Shown piece after piece: positions 35,891 through 44,390 of a stretch of 64,000 nucleotides of DNA. The translations under genes were made by a program, and so were the position numbers. The stretch covers positions 558,001 to 622,000 of the forward strand of contig NZ_JAXLPB010000002.1 in the NCBI RefSeq assembly GCF_034321785.1. Direction: 5' to 3'. A model generated the notes under the pieces. It searched no databases. It was not told the DNA's origin and saw only the letters and a program-made list of their open reading frames with translations. Positions within the stretch are counted from its first letter, which is position 1. The number at the start of each line of letters is the position of its first letter. This stretch comes from Fulvimarina uroteuthidis. Lineage in GTDB: Bacteria > Pseudomonadota > Alphaproteobacteria > Rhizobiales > Rhizobiaceae.

Positions 35891-37069
35891 CCCGCCGCGC
35901 TCCCCCTAAAGAATCCTTTTATCAAAGGATATTTGATTCTTCTTAGAGTCGGTGGATAGCGAGAATCCACAAAATGCATGGCCCCGTGGGCGCACCGACC
36001 CCGTTTCTGCCCCGTCTCGTACCCGTGAACACGGATGCTGTCGAGAAGTGCGGGGACGAAGCGTCGAAACGCCATGGGTCTGAGCATGTTCGGGTCGCGG
36101 CACCCCAGGCGCGCTGCGGTGGACAAGCTGTTGGCATAAACCCCTTGGCCGGGTGATTCGTCCACAAATTCCCGTTGACCTTCGCCGCCCCCCGGCGCCG
36201 CCTGGTTTTGGGGACAAGTCGGCGGATACCAACAGGGCTTCGTCCAAGGCCCCGGTCTATCCCCGCCCGTCCCGGTTTCTCAACAGGGACGTAGAGAATC
36301 GCGGGGGTTGTAGCGCCGGGATATTGCGTTCCGGTGACGAATCGAGTCCGATGGGTCCAGCCAGTCTTCCCGTGATGTTCCGGGCGTGGCGGGACTTTTG
36401 ATGTCGAGGCTGCTCGTTCCGGTCCTGAACCGATCGGAAACGGAGTGGGACACGCCGCCCCGTGCGAATGGCGACGGCCAAGGCGCAATTGCGAACCGGG
36501 CGGCGGATGGCCATCGGGACATGCCGTCGGAAGACGCCTTCACGACGCGCGACCGCGGATCCCCGCTCCACGCTCTGGTCATCATCCACCTCCATCGAGG
36601 TGGAATCCGAGCCAGACGTCCGGATCACCCTCGCTGCACATCCGATCGATCCGAGGAAGTGCTCCAGCATGTCGGTCGTGCCCCGAGCCTTGGTGTCGGA
36701 ACATCGATGTGGGAGGAGCCGGACTGTCCTGTCGGGCGGCGGCCCGCTCGGACATTCGACACGGCGATCATCGCCGAGGATGCCGCGTGTATCCGGCGTA
36801 ACCTCGCGACGGGCGTTCGGCACAGGGCCCGCGCCCCGTCCGCGCCCGACAAGATGCCGTCAGCAGCGTGTCTCGTCGATCCCGTTCCCGGCCTGCCGCG
36901 CTGGCGGCGGCGTCGAACGGAACACGACATCCCCGATGGCAAAACAAACGCAGGACAGGGACTTTTCGCACCTGCGGTACACATGTCTGTCATCTCGGTT
37001 CGTTAGGCGCTTCGGGCACGCGAAATGGTTTTCGTGTCCCGCCCAGCGTCCGTTTCGAGGAGACTTCGA
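35891..37069. other. oriC: Candidate chromosomal replication origin (oriC)
   Basis: 1179 bp without a convincing gene, upstream of hemE. The hemE side has an AT-rich block with nested inverted repeats (35909-35941), four GANTC (CcrM) sites within 57 bp (35911, 35935, 35946, 35963) and more at 36155, 36296, 36339 and 36344. Degenerate DnaA-box-like 9-mers lie at 35951 (GGTGGATAG), 35963 (GAATCCACA), 36118 (GGTGGACAA), 36158 (TCGTCCACA) and 36209 (TGGGGACAA), each 7 of 9 to the consensus TTATCCACA or its complement. No perfect box is present. Context and GANTC density argue for oriC; the right half (36.4-37.0 kb) is unexplained. Confidence 0.5.
35909..35941. repeat. Nested AT-rich inverted repeats beside hemE
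   Basis: Outer arms AAGAATC (35909-35915) and GATTCTT (35935-35941); inner arms ATCCTTT (35913-35919) and AAAGGAT (35924-35930) around TATC. It is the most AT-rich patch of this GC-rich window and could be the DNA-unwinding element of the origin. Confidence 0.5.
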
Positions 37070-38164
37070 ATGATCTCGTCCATGCAAAGCAAGATCGCGG
37101 TCGTGCTCGCGGTTTCGACCGCACTCGCCTCTTCAGCCCTGGCAGAACCGTCCCAGGAATTGATCGACGCGGCCAAGCGCGAGGGCATGCTGACCACGAT
37201 CGCCTTGCCGCACAATTGGTGCAATTACGGCGCGGTCATCCAGGGCTTCAAGGACAAGTACGGTCTTAAGGTCAACGAGCTCAACCCGAATGCCGGCTCC
37301 GCCGACGAACTGGAAGCGGTGAAGGCCAATCGCGGCAATACCGGCCCGCAAGCGCCGGACGTTCTCGATGTCGGCCTCTCCTTCGGCCCGGCGGCGAAAG
37401 CGCAGAACCTGTTGCAGCCGTACAAAGTCTCGACGTGGGACAGCATTCCAGACGATGCGAAGGATCCGGAAGGCTACTGGTATGGCGACTATTACGGCGT
37501 CCTCGGCTTTGCGGTGAACAAGGACATCTTCCCCGAGGCTCCGACCAGTTTCGAAGCGCTGAAGGACAGCTCCTACGGCAGTGCCGTCGCGCTGCAGGGC
37601 GACCCGCGCACGGGCAATTCGGTGATGATGGCGGTGTACGCCGCCGGCGTTGCGGAAGGCGGCGAGCCCGGCGAGGACGCGATGAACAAAGGAATTCGAT
37701 ACTTCAAGACCCTGCAGGACAACGGCAATCTCGTGCCCGTGAACGGCAATGCCCAGAACCTTGCACAGGGCACCACACCGATTTATTTCGATTGGGATTA
37801 CAATCTCCTCGCCATGCGCGACGAGCTCGACGGGAACCCGCCGGTCGAAGTGATCGTCCCCTCCGATGCGGTCATCGCCGGCGTGTACGTGCAGGCGATC
37901 TCCGCCTATGCGCCGCACCCCAATGCCGCCAAGCTCTGGATGGAGTATCTTTATTCCGACGAAGGCCAGTTGAAGTGGCTTGATGGCTACTGCCACCCGA
38001 TCCGCTTCAACGACATGAACGAGCGCGGCATCATCTCGAAGACGATGCTCGACAAACTGCCCCCTGCGCAGAACTACGCGAAGGCCGTCTTCCCGAGCCT
38101 TGCCGATCAGGCGGCCGCCAAGAGCGCCGTCGCGGCGAACTGGGGCACGGAAATGGGTCAGTAG
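37070..38164 (+). CDS. ABC transporter periplasmic substrate-binding protein
   Basis: 364 residues from ATG 37070 (AGGAG eight bases upstream). Signal peptide about 1-25 (VVLAVSTALASSALA). Family 1 extracellular solute-binding fold of the spermidine/putrescine, iron and 2-aminoethylphosphonate group: EGMLTTIALPHNWCNYG, APDVLDVGLSFG, YGVLGFAVNKD and PHPNAAKLWMEYLYSDEGQ. First gene of a five-gene operon with two permeases, an ATPase and a PHP hydrolase. The substrate is not readable; the partner hydrolase suggests a phosphorus ester, which is inference. Confidence 0.88.
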   Translation: MISSMQSKIAVVLAVSTALASSALAEPSQELIDAAKREGMLTTIALPHNWCNYGAVIQGFKDKYGLKVNELNPNAGSADELEAVKANRGNTGPQAPDVLDVGLSFGPAAKAQNLLQPYKVSTWDSIPDDAKDPEGYWYGDYYGVLGFAVNKDIFPEAPTSFEALKDSSYGSAVALQGDPRTGNSVMMAVYAAGVAEGGEPGEDAMNKGIRYFKTLQDNGNLVPVNGNAQNLAQGTTPIYFDWDYNLLAMRDELDGNPPVEVIVPSDAVIAGVYVQAISAYAPHPNAAKLWMEYLYSDEGQLKWLDGYCHPIRFNDMNERGIISKTMLDKLPPAQNYAKAVFPSLADQAAAKSAVAANWGTEMGQ

Positions 38165-38239
38165 CCGTTCGCCGCAGCGACGCGCAGAGCGAGACCAAGC
38201 CTTTTCCGACCGCTTCGTACCTGTTCCGGGAGACCCGTT

Positions 38240-39145
38240 TTGGCCGAGTTCATCGAACGGCGGAAAGAGACCGCGTGCCGGGCTTCCTCGCCCATGGCGT
38301 GGAAGCCGGACTGGAATTGGCTGGGGGTCGTCCCATACCTTCTCTTCGCCTTCCTCTTCCTGGTGCTCCCGGTTCTCTATCTCGTCCAGGGTGCGCTTCA
38401 GACACCGGACGGGCGCTACTCCCTTGAAACCTTGATGTCCCTGTCGGAGCCACAGATCGCGGGGTCCTACTGGCTTTCGATCCGTCTCAGCTTCGTTTCA
38501 GCCACGTTCGGCGCATTCTTCGGCCTGATTCTCGCCTGCGCCCTCGTCCTTGGCGGGCTGCCTTCCTGGGTCCGGCGCGCCTTCATGACCTTTTCGGGTG
38601 TCGCCTCCAACTTCGCGGGCGTTCCCCTGGCCTTCGCCTTTATCGCAACTTTGGGCCGGCTTGGCCTTGCCACGCTGCTTCTGCGCGACGTCTTCGGCAT
38701 CAATATCTACGCGGCGGGTTTCTCGCTCTTCTCCTTCTGGGGTCTGGCGATCGTCTATCTCTACTTTCAGCTTCCGCTCATGGTGCTGATGGTGACGCCG
38801 GCGCTGGAGGGCCTACGTCCGCAGTGGAAGGAGGCGGCCGAGAGCCTCGGCGCGAAAGCCTCGCAGTACTGGTTGCATATCGGCTTGCCGATTCTCGCAC
38901 CGTCCGTCCTCGGTTGCTTTCTCCTCCTCTTTGCGAACGCCTTCGGCACGCTCGCGACGGTCTATGCCCTCACCTCCGCGAACTTCCCCGTGGTGCCCAT
39001 CGTGCTGTTCCAGCAGATCCGCGGCAACGTTCTCTACAATCCCAATCTCGGCTACGCGCTCGCGCTCGGGATGATCCTGATCATGGCGGTGACAAACAGT
39101 CTCTACTTCGTCTTGCGCAAACGCGCGGAGAGGTGGAAACAATGA
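38240..39145 (+). CDS. ABC transporter permease
   Basis: 301 residues from the TTG at 38240, with GGGAG upstream; ATG 38294 is the alternative and would still keep all membrane helices. About six helices, with the permease EAA loop WKEAAESLGAKASQYWLHIGLPIL (residues ~195-218). Typical of the PotB/PhnU-like group. Located 75 bp after the binding protein; its stop overlaps the next start by 4 bp. Confidence 0.9.
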   Translation: MAEFIERRKETACRASSPMAWKPDWNWLGVVPYLLFAFLFLVLPVLYLVQGALQTPDGRYSLETLMSLSEPQIAGSYWLSIRLSFVSATFGAFFGLILACALVLGGLPSWVRRAFMTFSGVASNFAGVPLAFAFIATLGRLGLATLLLRDVFGINIYAAGFSLFSFWGLAIVYLYFQLPLMVLMVTPALEGLRPQWKEAAESLGAKASQYWLHIGLPILAPSVLGCFLLLFANAFGTLATVYALTSANFPVVPIVLFQQIRGNVLYNPNLGYALALGMILIMAVTNSLYFVLRKRAERWKQ

Positions 39146-39966
39146 AACGGATTGCCTTCGTCCCGGCAGCCGTTGCGGTGGTTGCGGCGATCTTCTTTCT
39201 GGGTCCGCTGGTTGCGACGTTCGACTTCTCTCTGCGCATGGTTCGGGGGGACCTGACCCTGGAAGCCTATCGATCGGTGCTGTCGAGCGAGGTCTTTCTC
39301 GGCGCGCTGGCGTTCTCGTCCGCGGCGTCTCTTGCCGCGATCGTCCTCGGGGCGCTTCTCGTCGTGCCGACGGCCTATTGGGTTCGACTGAAACTGCCGC
39401 GTCTGCGCTCGCTCGTCGAGTTCGTCAGTCTGATGCCGCTGATCATCCCGCCGGTCGTCCTCGTGTTCGGCTTCATACGCGTGTATGGCAGCAGCTCGGT
39501 TCTTCCGCTGACGACCAGCGAAGTCGGCATCAATCTGTTGCTCGTCATCGGCTACGTGACGCTGTCGCTGCCCTACATGTTCCGGGCCGTCGACAACGGG
39601 CTCGGCGTCATCGACATCGTCTCGCTGACCGAAGCGGCCGAATCGCTCGGCGCATCGAAGTTGCGCACGATCGCCACCGTGATCTTTCCGAACGTCCGTT
39701 CGGCCATCGTCTCCGGCGCCTTCCTCACCTTTTCGATATCGCTTGGCGAGTTCGTCATCACCTCGCTTCTGAACCGTCCCGGCTTCGGGCCGTACATGGT
39801 GCGGGTCGGCCAGGACCAGGCCTATCAGCCAGCCGCGCTCGCCATCATGGCCTTCGCGTTCACATGGGTCTGCATGGCCTTGATGGAATTCTTCGCAACG
39901 CAACGACCGGGGACGCTCAAGGTGCCGATCCGCTTTCCGAAATTCATGCGAAGGAACGTGACGTGA
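39142..39966 (+). CDS. ABC transporter permease
   Basis: 274 residues; ATG 39142 overlaps the preceding stop (ATGA). About six membrane helices and the EAA loop TEAAESLGASKLRTIATVIFPNV (about 172-194). PotC/PhnV-like partner of the first permease. The stop overlaps the GTG start of the ATPase gene, so the three transporter subunits are translationally coupled. Confidence 0.92.
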   Translation: MKRIAFVPAAVAVVAAIFFLGPLVATFDFSLRMVRGDLTLEAYRSVLSSEVFLGALAFSSAASLAAIVLGALLVVPTAYWVRLKLPRLRSLVEFVSLMPLIIPPVVLVFGFIRVYGSSSVLPLTTSEVGINLLLVIGYVTLSLPYMFRAVDNGLGVIDIVSLTEAAESLGASKLRTIATVIFPNVRSAIVSGAFLTFSISLGEFVITSLLNRPGFGPYMVRVGQDQAYQPAALAIMAFAFTWVCMALMEFFATQRPGTLKVPIRFPKFMRRNVT

Positions 39967-41015
39967 GCTATCTGACGCTTGAAAAGGTCGGTAAGATCTT
40001 CGGGTCTTCGTCCGTCGTGAGCGATTTCGATCTTGCGGTCGAGCGCGGCGAATTCGTCTCCGTCCTCGGTCCGTCCGGCTGCGGCAAGACGACGGTTCTG
40101 CGCATGGTGGCCGGCTTCGAACGGCCGAGTTTTGGCTCGATCCGCATCGGTGGCGAGGATGTGACGGTGCAGCCGGCAAACCGACGTCGGATCGGCATGG
40201 TCTTCCAGGCCTACGCGCTCTTTCCGAACATGAACGTTCGCGACAATGTGGCCTTCGGCCTGAAGGTCGCGGGCATGGATCGCCGGGCGATCGCCGGGCG
40301 CGTGGAGGAGATGCTTTCGCTGATCTCCCTTGGCCATCTTGCCGAACGCTATCCCTATCAGCTTTCAGGCGGGCAGCAGCAACGCGTCGCGCTTGCGCGC
40401 GCGCTCGCGCCCCGGCCGAAACTCCTCCTTCTGGACGAGCCTCTTTCCGCGCTGGACGCCAAGATACGGGTCTCGCTTCGCGAGGATATCAGGCGCATTC
40501 AGCGCGAACTTGCCATTACCACCCTGTTCGTGACGCACGATCAGGAGGAGGCGCTGTCGATCGCCGACCGCGTCGTCGTCATGCATCGCGGGCGCGCAGA
40601 CCAGATCGCGTCGCCGCTCGAGATCTACAACCGCCCCGCGACACGTTTCGTCGCCGAATTCGTCGGCACGCTCAACCTGTTCGACGCCGAGATGGCGCAG
40701 CCGGGCGTGCTGCGCTTCGCCGGGCTGAACGTCGAGACCCCGATGGCGCTGACCTGCCGGGCGGACGAGAAGATCGTCGTCGGGCTGCGTCCCGAAACTT
40801 TGTCCCTGGAGCGCCGGACCGAGGACGATCTGTCGGTGACCGGTACGATGCTGTCGACGAGTTTCCTTGGCGCCGTGATCCGCGCGCAAATCGATGTAGA
40901 CGGTCGCGTGATCCGCCTGGACATGCTGAACCGGGGCGCCGGGCGCCTTCCCCCCATCGGCGAGACCGTCGAACTCCGGTTTTCGAAACACGATCTCCTC
41001 GTCCTTTCCAATTGA
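39963..41015 (+). CDS. ABC transporter ATP-binding protein
   Basis: 350 residues from GTG 39963, overlapping the permease stop (GTGA). Walker A GPSGCGKTT (about 36-44), Q-loop VFQAYALFP, signature LSGGQQQRVALARAL, Walker B LLLLDEPLSALD and switch His in FVTHDQEEAL. The C-terminal ~110 residues form a TOBE/MOP regulatory domain (IVVGLRPETLSL, LGAVIRAQIDVDGR). PotA-like architecture. The TOBE domain is typical of spermidine/putrescine, iron and phosphonate systems. Confidence 0.93.
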   Translation: MSYLTLEKVGKIFGSSSVVSDFDLAVERGEFVSVLGPSGCGKTTVLRMVAGFERPSFGSIRIGGEDVTVQPANRRRIGMVFQAYALFPNMNVRDNVAFGLKVAGMDRRAIAGRVEEMLSLISLGHLAERYPYQLSGGQQQRVALARALAPRPKLLLLDEPLSALDAKIRVSLREDIRRIQRELAITTLFVTHDQEEALSIADRVVVMHRGRADQIASPLEIYNRPATRFVAEFVGTLNLFDAEMAQPGVLRFAGLNVETPMALTCRADEKIVVGLRPETLSLERRTEDDLSVTGTMLSTSFLGAVIRAQIDVDGRVIRLDMLNRGAGRLPPIGETVELRFSKHDLLVLSN

Positions 41016-41028
41016 GGGTTCCAGTTCG

Positions 41029-41955
41029 ATGGCGTTCGACACCTTCGCAAGACCGGGCCGGTTCCACCGCGGCAATCTCCATACCCATTCGAACCGCTCG
41101 GACGGTGTGCTCGACCCGGCGGAGGTCTGCCGGCGTTACCGCGCGCAGGGCTACGACTTCATCGCCCTCACGGACCATATGCTGGGTCTCTACGGCTATC
41201 CGCTGACCGACACGTCGCCCCTACGCGGTGAGGGCTTCACGACATTGCTGGGTGCGGAACTGCACTCCGGTGCGATGTCGAACGGCGAGATCTGGCACAT
41301 CCTCGCCGTCGGGCTGCCGGCAGACTTCGACGCGCCGAACGCGCCCGATTACAGTCCATGCGAGAACCAGGAGAGCGGGCCGGAACTGGCGGCCCGCGCG
41401 GTTCGGGCCGGCGCGTTCGTGGCGATCGCGCATCCGCAATGGTCCGGCATGACCCTCGCCGATGCCTGTTCGATCGAGGCGGCGCACGCGGTCGAGGTCT
41501 ACAATCATGGCTGCGCGGTAGGCTGCGACCGCGCCGACGGCTTCCAGATCGCCGATCTCCTTTGGTCGCAAGGGCGCAGCCCGAACCTTGTCGCGACCGA
41601 TGACGCGCATTTCACCGAGCCGGACCATTTCGGGGGTTGGGTCATGGTCAAGGCCGTGGAGAACGAGCCCGAAGCGCTCCTTGCCGCGCTGAAAGCCGGC
41701 GACTTCTATTCCAGCCAGGGTCCGGAATTTCACCATGTCGAGATCGACGGCGACGCGGTGTGCATTCGATGCAGCGCGGTCGTCACCGTGATCGCACAGG
41801 GGGCCGGTTGCGCGGCGAAGGCATTGCACGGTGAATCGATGACCGGCATCCGGATGCCGCTCGACCATGTCGGCCGCTCCGCCTGGATCCGCTTCACGAT
41901 CGTCGATCGCGCCGGTCGCCGCGCCTGGACCAATCCAGTGCGCCTGAAACAGTGA
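41029..41955 (+). CDS. CehA/McbA-type PHP-domain metallohydrolase
   Basis: 308 residues; ATG 41029, 13 bp after the ATPase stop. PHP metal motifs: HRGNLHTHSNRSDG (about 13-26), YDFIALTDHMLGL, GAELHSG, AIAHPQWSG and NLVATDDAHF. Named relatives hydrolyse carbaryl, and others cleave phosphate esters or diesters. As last gene of the ABC operon it presumably acts on the imported solute; no signal peptide is visible, so it works in the cytosol. Substrate unknown. Confidence 0.86.
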   Translation: MAFDTFARPGRFHRGNLHTHSNRSDGVLDPAEVCRRYRAQGYDFIALTDHMLGLYGYPLTDTSPLRGEGFTTLLGAELHSGAMSNGEIWHILAVGLPADFDAPNAPDYSPCENQESGPELAARAVRAGAFVAIAHPQWSGMTLADACSIEAAHAVEVYNHGCAVGCDRADGFQIADLLWSQGRSPNLVATDDAHFTEPDHFGGWVMVKAVENEPEALLAALKAGDFYSSQGPEFHHVEIDGDAVCIRCSAVVTVIAQGAGCAAKALHGESMTGIRMPLDHVGRSAWIRFTIVDRAGRRAWTNPVRLKQ

Positions 41956-42241
41956 GACCATGCACCCCGTTCGGCGCCGAGACCGGATCGCGGTCGGGAA
42001 CGGTCCTGCGGCATCCGTGCCGTTTATCGCCGCATCCATCGACGGTTTCGGCGACGGTTTCGGCGAAGGAGCCCGACGGGCGGTCCCGGCGGGCCATCCT
42101 GCGTCCATTCAGTTGCGCCATGCCCCGGCGATCGCCTTGGTTTCATGCAGCGGGCCTTCCGAAATGCGACTGGGATTTTCGGGCCGAGCCTGCAAGGACC
42201 GTTCGCCATCATGCATGCCGGATTCCGCGTGACGAACCTCA

Positions 42242-42257
42242 TGTTTCACGTGAAACG
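42242..42257. other. parS: parS site 3, at the stop of the amidohydrolase
   Basis: TGTTTCACGTGAAACG, perfect in the 14-bp core. On the minus strand, the coding frame of the amidohydrolase runs into it and uses its central TGA as the stop codon (42246-42248). Confidence 0.88.
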
Positions 42258-43583
42258 TCCGGCGGCGGCGCCATGCTCGCGGCGCAACCTCGCAAGGTCG
42301 AGCCCCAGCGGCAAGCCGTCCACCACGCGCCATTCTCCTCGGATCATCACCCGGTCCGCGCGGGTCGCCCCGCACAGGACGAGCGCGGCGATCGGATCGT
42401 GCGCGCCCGAAAAGCGCAATTCGTCGAGGGTGAAGAGGGCGAGATCGGCCTGCAGCCCGGGAGCGATCCGCCCGATATCGGTGCGGCCGAGACAGGCGGC
42501 CGAACCTGCGGTTGCCATCGCCAGCGCATCCCGAGCCGTCACGGCGGACGCCGAGCGATAGTTCAGCCGGCCGATCATCAAGGCATGGCGCACCTGTTCC
42601 ATGAGGTTCGAACCATCGTTCGAGGCCGATCCATCGACGCCGAGGCCGACCGGCGAGCCGGCCGTCTTGAGCTCGTTGACCGGGCAGAAGCCTGAGGCGA
42701 GCACCGCGTTCGAGGTGGGACAGTGGCACACCCCCACCTTGTGCCGTCCGAGGCGGGCGCATTCGTCCGTGGTGAAATGAATGCCGTGGGCAAGCCAGGT
42801 GCGGGGCCCGAGCCAGCCGACCTCCTCCAAATAATCGACGGGCCGGCAGCCGAAGATCTCCTGACAGTAGGCGTTCTCGTCCTCGGTTTCGCCGAGATGG
42901 GTATGCAGCCGGCAGTCGTGCCGATCGGCAAGCGCGGCGCTTTCCATCATCAGCTCCCGCGTGACCGAAAAGGGCGAGCAGGGCGCAAGCGCGATCTGCG
43001 TCATCGCACCGGTCGCGCCATCGTGATAGCGCCCGATCAGGCGCTCGGCATCCTGAAGGATCACGTCCCGGTCCTGGACCACGCTGTCGGGCGGCAGGCC
43101 GCCATCCTTCCGGGAAAGATCCATCGCGCCGCGGGTGAGCGTGACCCGCATGCCGAGGGCCTCCGCCTCCGCCGCCTCGATATCGATGGCGTCGTCGAGC
43201 CCGCCCGGAAAGAGATAGTGGTGGTCGGCCGCCGTGGTGCAGCCAGACAGCATCAGTTCGGTCAGGGCGAGCCGCACCGACAGGCGAAAGCTCGGCGGAT
43301 CGAGCCGGGCCCAGATCGGGTAGAGGCTCTCGAGCCAAGGAAAGAGCGGCTTGTCGATGGCCTCGGGATGGGCCCGCGTCAGGGTCTGGTAGAAGTGATG
43401 ATGGGTGTTGATCAGGCCCGGCAGGACGACATGGCTCGACGCGTCGAAGGTTTCGTCGACCGGCGCCTCCGGCTGCCCGCCGGACGGCAGGCAATCCACG
43501 ATCACCCCGTCCTCGACGACGATGCCGCCCTCGGCCCCGTCCGCGAGGATGGCGAGCGGTGCGCGGATGAACAGTCGGCTCAT
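42246..43583 (-). CDS. 8-oxoguanine deaminase-like amidohydrolase
   Basis: 445 residues. Amidohydrolase superfamily (AtzB/TrzN/8-oxoguanine deaminase group): metal motif GLINTHHHFYQTLTRA (about 55-70), GCTTAADHHYLFPGG, RLHTHLGETEDE, LAHGIHFT, HCPTSNAVLASG and GVDGSASNDGSNLMEQ. The enzyme class deaminates 8-oxoguanine or isoxanthopterin-like rings. Ends inside parS site 3. The neighbouring orphan ureE might hint at purine or urea catabolism, but this is only positional. Confidence 0.85.
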   Translation of the reverse strand: MSRLFIRAPLAILADGAEGGIVVEDGVIVDCLPSGGQPEAPVDETFDASSHVVLPGLINTHHHFYQTLTRAHPEAIDKPLFPWLESLYPIWARLDPPSFRLSVRLALTELMLSGCTTAADHHYLFPGGLDDAIDIEAAEAEALGMRVTLTRGAMDLSRKDGGLPPDSVVQDRDVILQDAERLIGRYHDGATGAMTQIALAPCSPFSVTRELMMESAALADRHDCRLHTHLGETEDENAYCQEIFGCRPVDYLEEVGWLGPRTWLAHGIHFTTDECARLGRHKVGVCHCPTSNAVLASGFCPVNELKTAGSPVGLGVDGSASNDGSNLMEQVRHALMIGRLNYRSASAVTARDALAMATAGSAACLGRTDIGRIAPGLQADLALFTLDELRFSGAHDPIAALVLCGATRADRVMIRGEWRVVDGLPLGLDLARLRREHGAAAGRFT

Positions 43584-43728
43584 TCGGAAAATCCTCGTCC
43601 CTGTCGTGCGATCGGCGTGGCCCTCAAAGATCGACCGGTGATCGGCGGCGTGTCGTTTCGTAAGAAGCGCATATCGTCCGGCCGAGTATCATGGGCCCCG
43701 ATCCGGTCGTCGGCCCCTGTTCGCAGGA

Positions 43729-44241
43729 TCATCCCTCGAAAGCGGGCTCCTGCCCCGTCAAGATTACGTCGGCGCCGTCCCGTCCCGCTGCCCGTTCCGG
43801 CGATGGGGGCAAGGCCGATCGCGCCGCGCCGACCTGCGGGTCGAAGCCGCTCTCCACCCGCTCGAGGGTCGCGCCGAGGCCGGCCAGAAGTTCGGCCATG
43901 GCGCTGTCCTCCCGGATGAGAATGCGGTGATCGTGGATTTCCGCCGCCAGGTGCCGGCTTCCGATCTGCCAGGCGAGAACGAGGAGATGATCGGTGTCGC
44001 GGGCGCGGATCTCGATAAGGCGCTCTGGCTTCGCCGCGACCGCGATGAGACGGCCGTCGTCGAGTTCGATCGCATCGCCGCTTTTCAGGAAGCGGGAATC
44101 TGCAAGGTCGAGGAGGAAGGCGATGCCATTGTCCGAGACCATGGCCATGCGCCTGCGGTGGCGCGTCTGCTCGTCGAGAGTGATGGTGTCGGCCGCCCCG
44201 TGCCATTCGCCCCGACCCTTGACGGACGTTCCAACGATCAT
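43729..44241 (-). CDS. ureE: Second, orphan urease accessory protein UreE paralogue
   Basis: 170 residues. UreE N-terminal peptide-binding-like domain (ADTITLDEQTRHRRRM, IAFLLDLADSRFLKSGD) and C-terminal nickel domain with VLAWQIGSRHLAAEIHDHRILI; the conserved metal His is in GSRHLAAE. The tail is Pro/Ala/Gly-rich and has none of the His-rich cluster of the operonic UreE at 59004-59591. UreE delivers Ni2+ to apo-urease. Why a second copy lies 15 kb away is unclear. Confidence 0.85.
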   Translation of the reverse strand: MIVGTSVKGRGEWHGAADTITLDEQTRHRRRMAMVSDNGIAFLLDLADSRFLKSGDAIELDDGRLIAVAAKPERLIEIRARDTDHLLVLAWQIGSRHLAAEIHDHRILIREDSAMAELLAGLGATLERVESGFDPQVGAARSALPPSPERAAGRDGADVILTGQEPAFEG

Positions 44242-44390
44242 GACGCTCGGCTCCCCTTAAAGACCCTGCTGACGGTGCGTGGACCGAAGATACAGATATT
44301 GCCGCCCCGCCGAATTTACCAGTCGGGTGCGATCGATGGAATTTCGGGCTATGCTGCCGCGTCGAGGACTCCGACATTCGCGAGACGGAC

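Noticed and set aside
36386..37073. Several overlapping openings in the hemE-ABC gap
   Set aside because: None has a ribosome site or recognisable motif; treated as part of the origin-like region.
42604..42612. GGTTCGAA words (also 22045 and 62488) as tRNA T-loops
   Set aside because: They are inside protein genes with no acceptor stem or CCA context; I found no tRNA or rRNA gene in the window.
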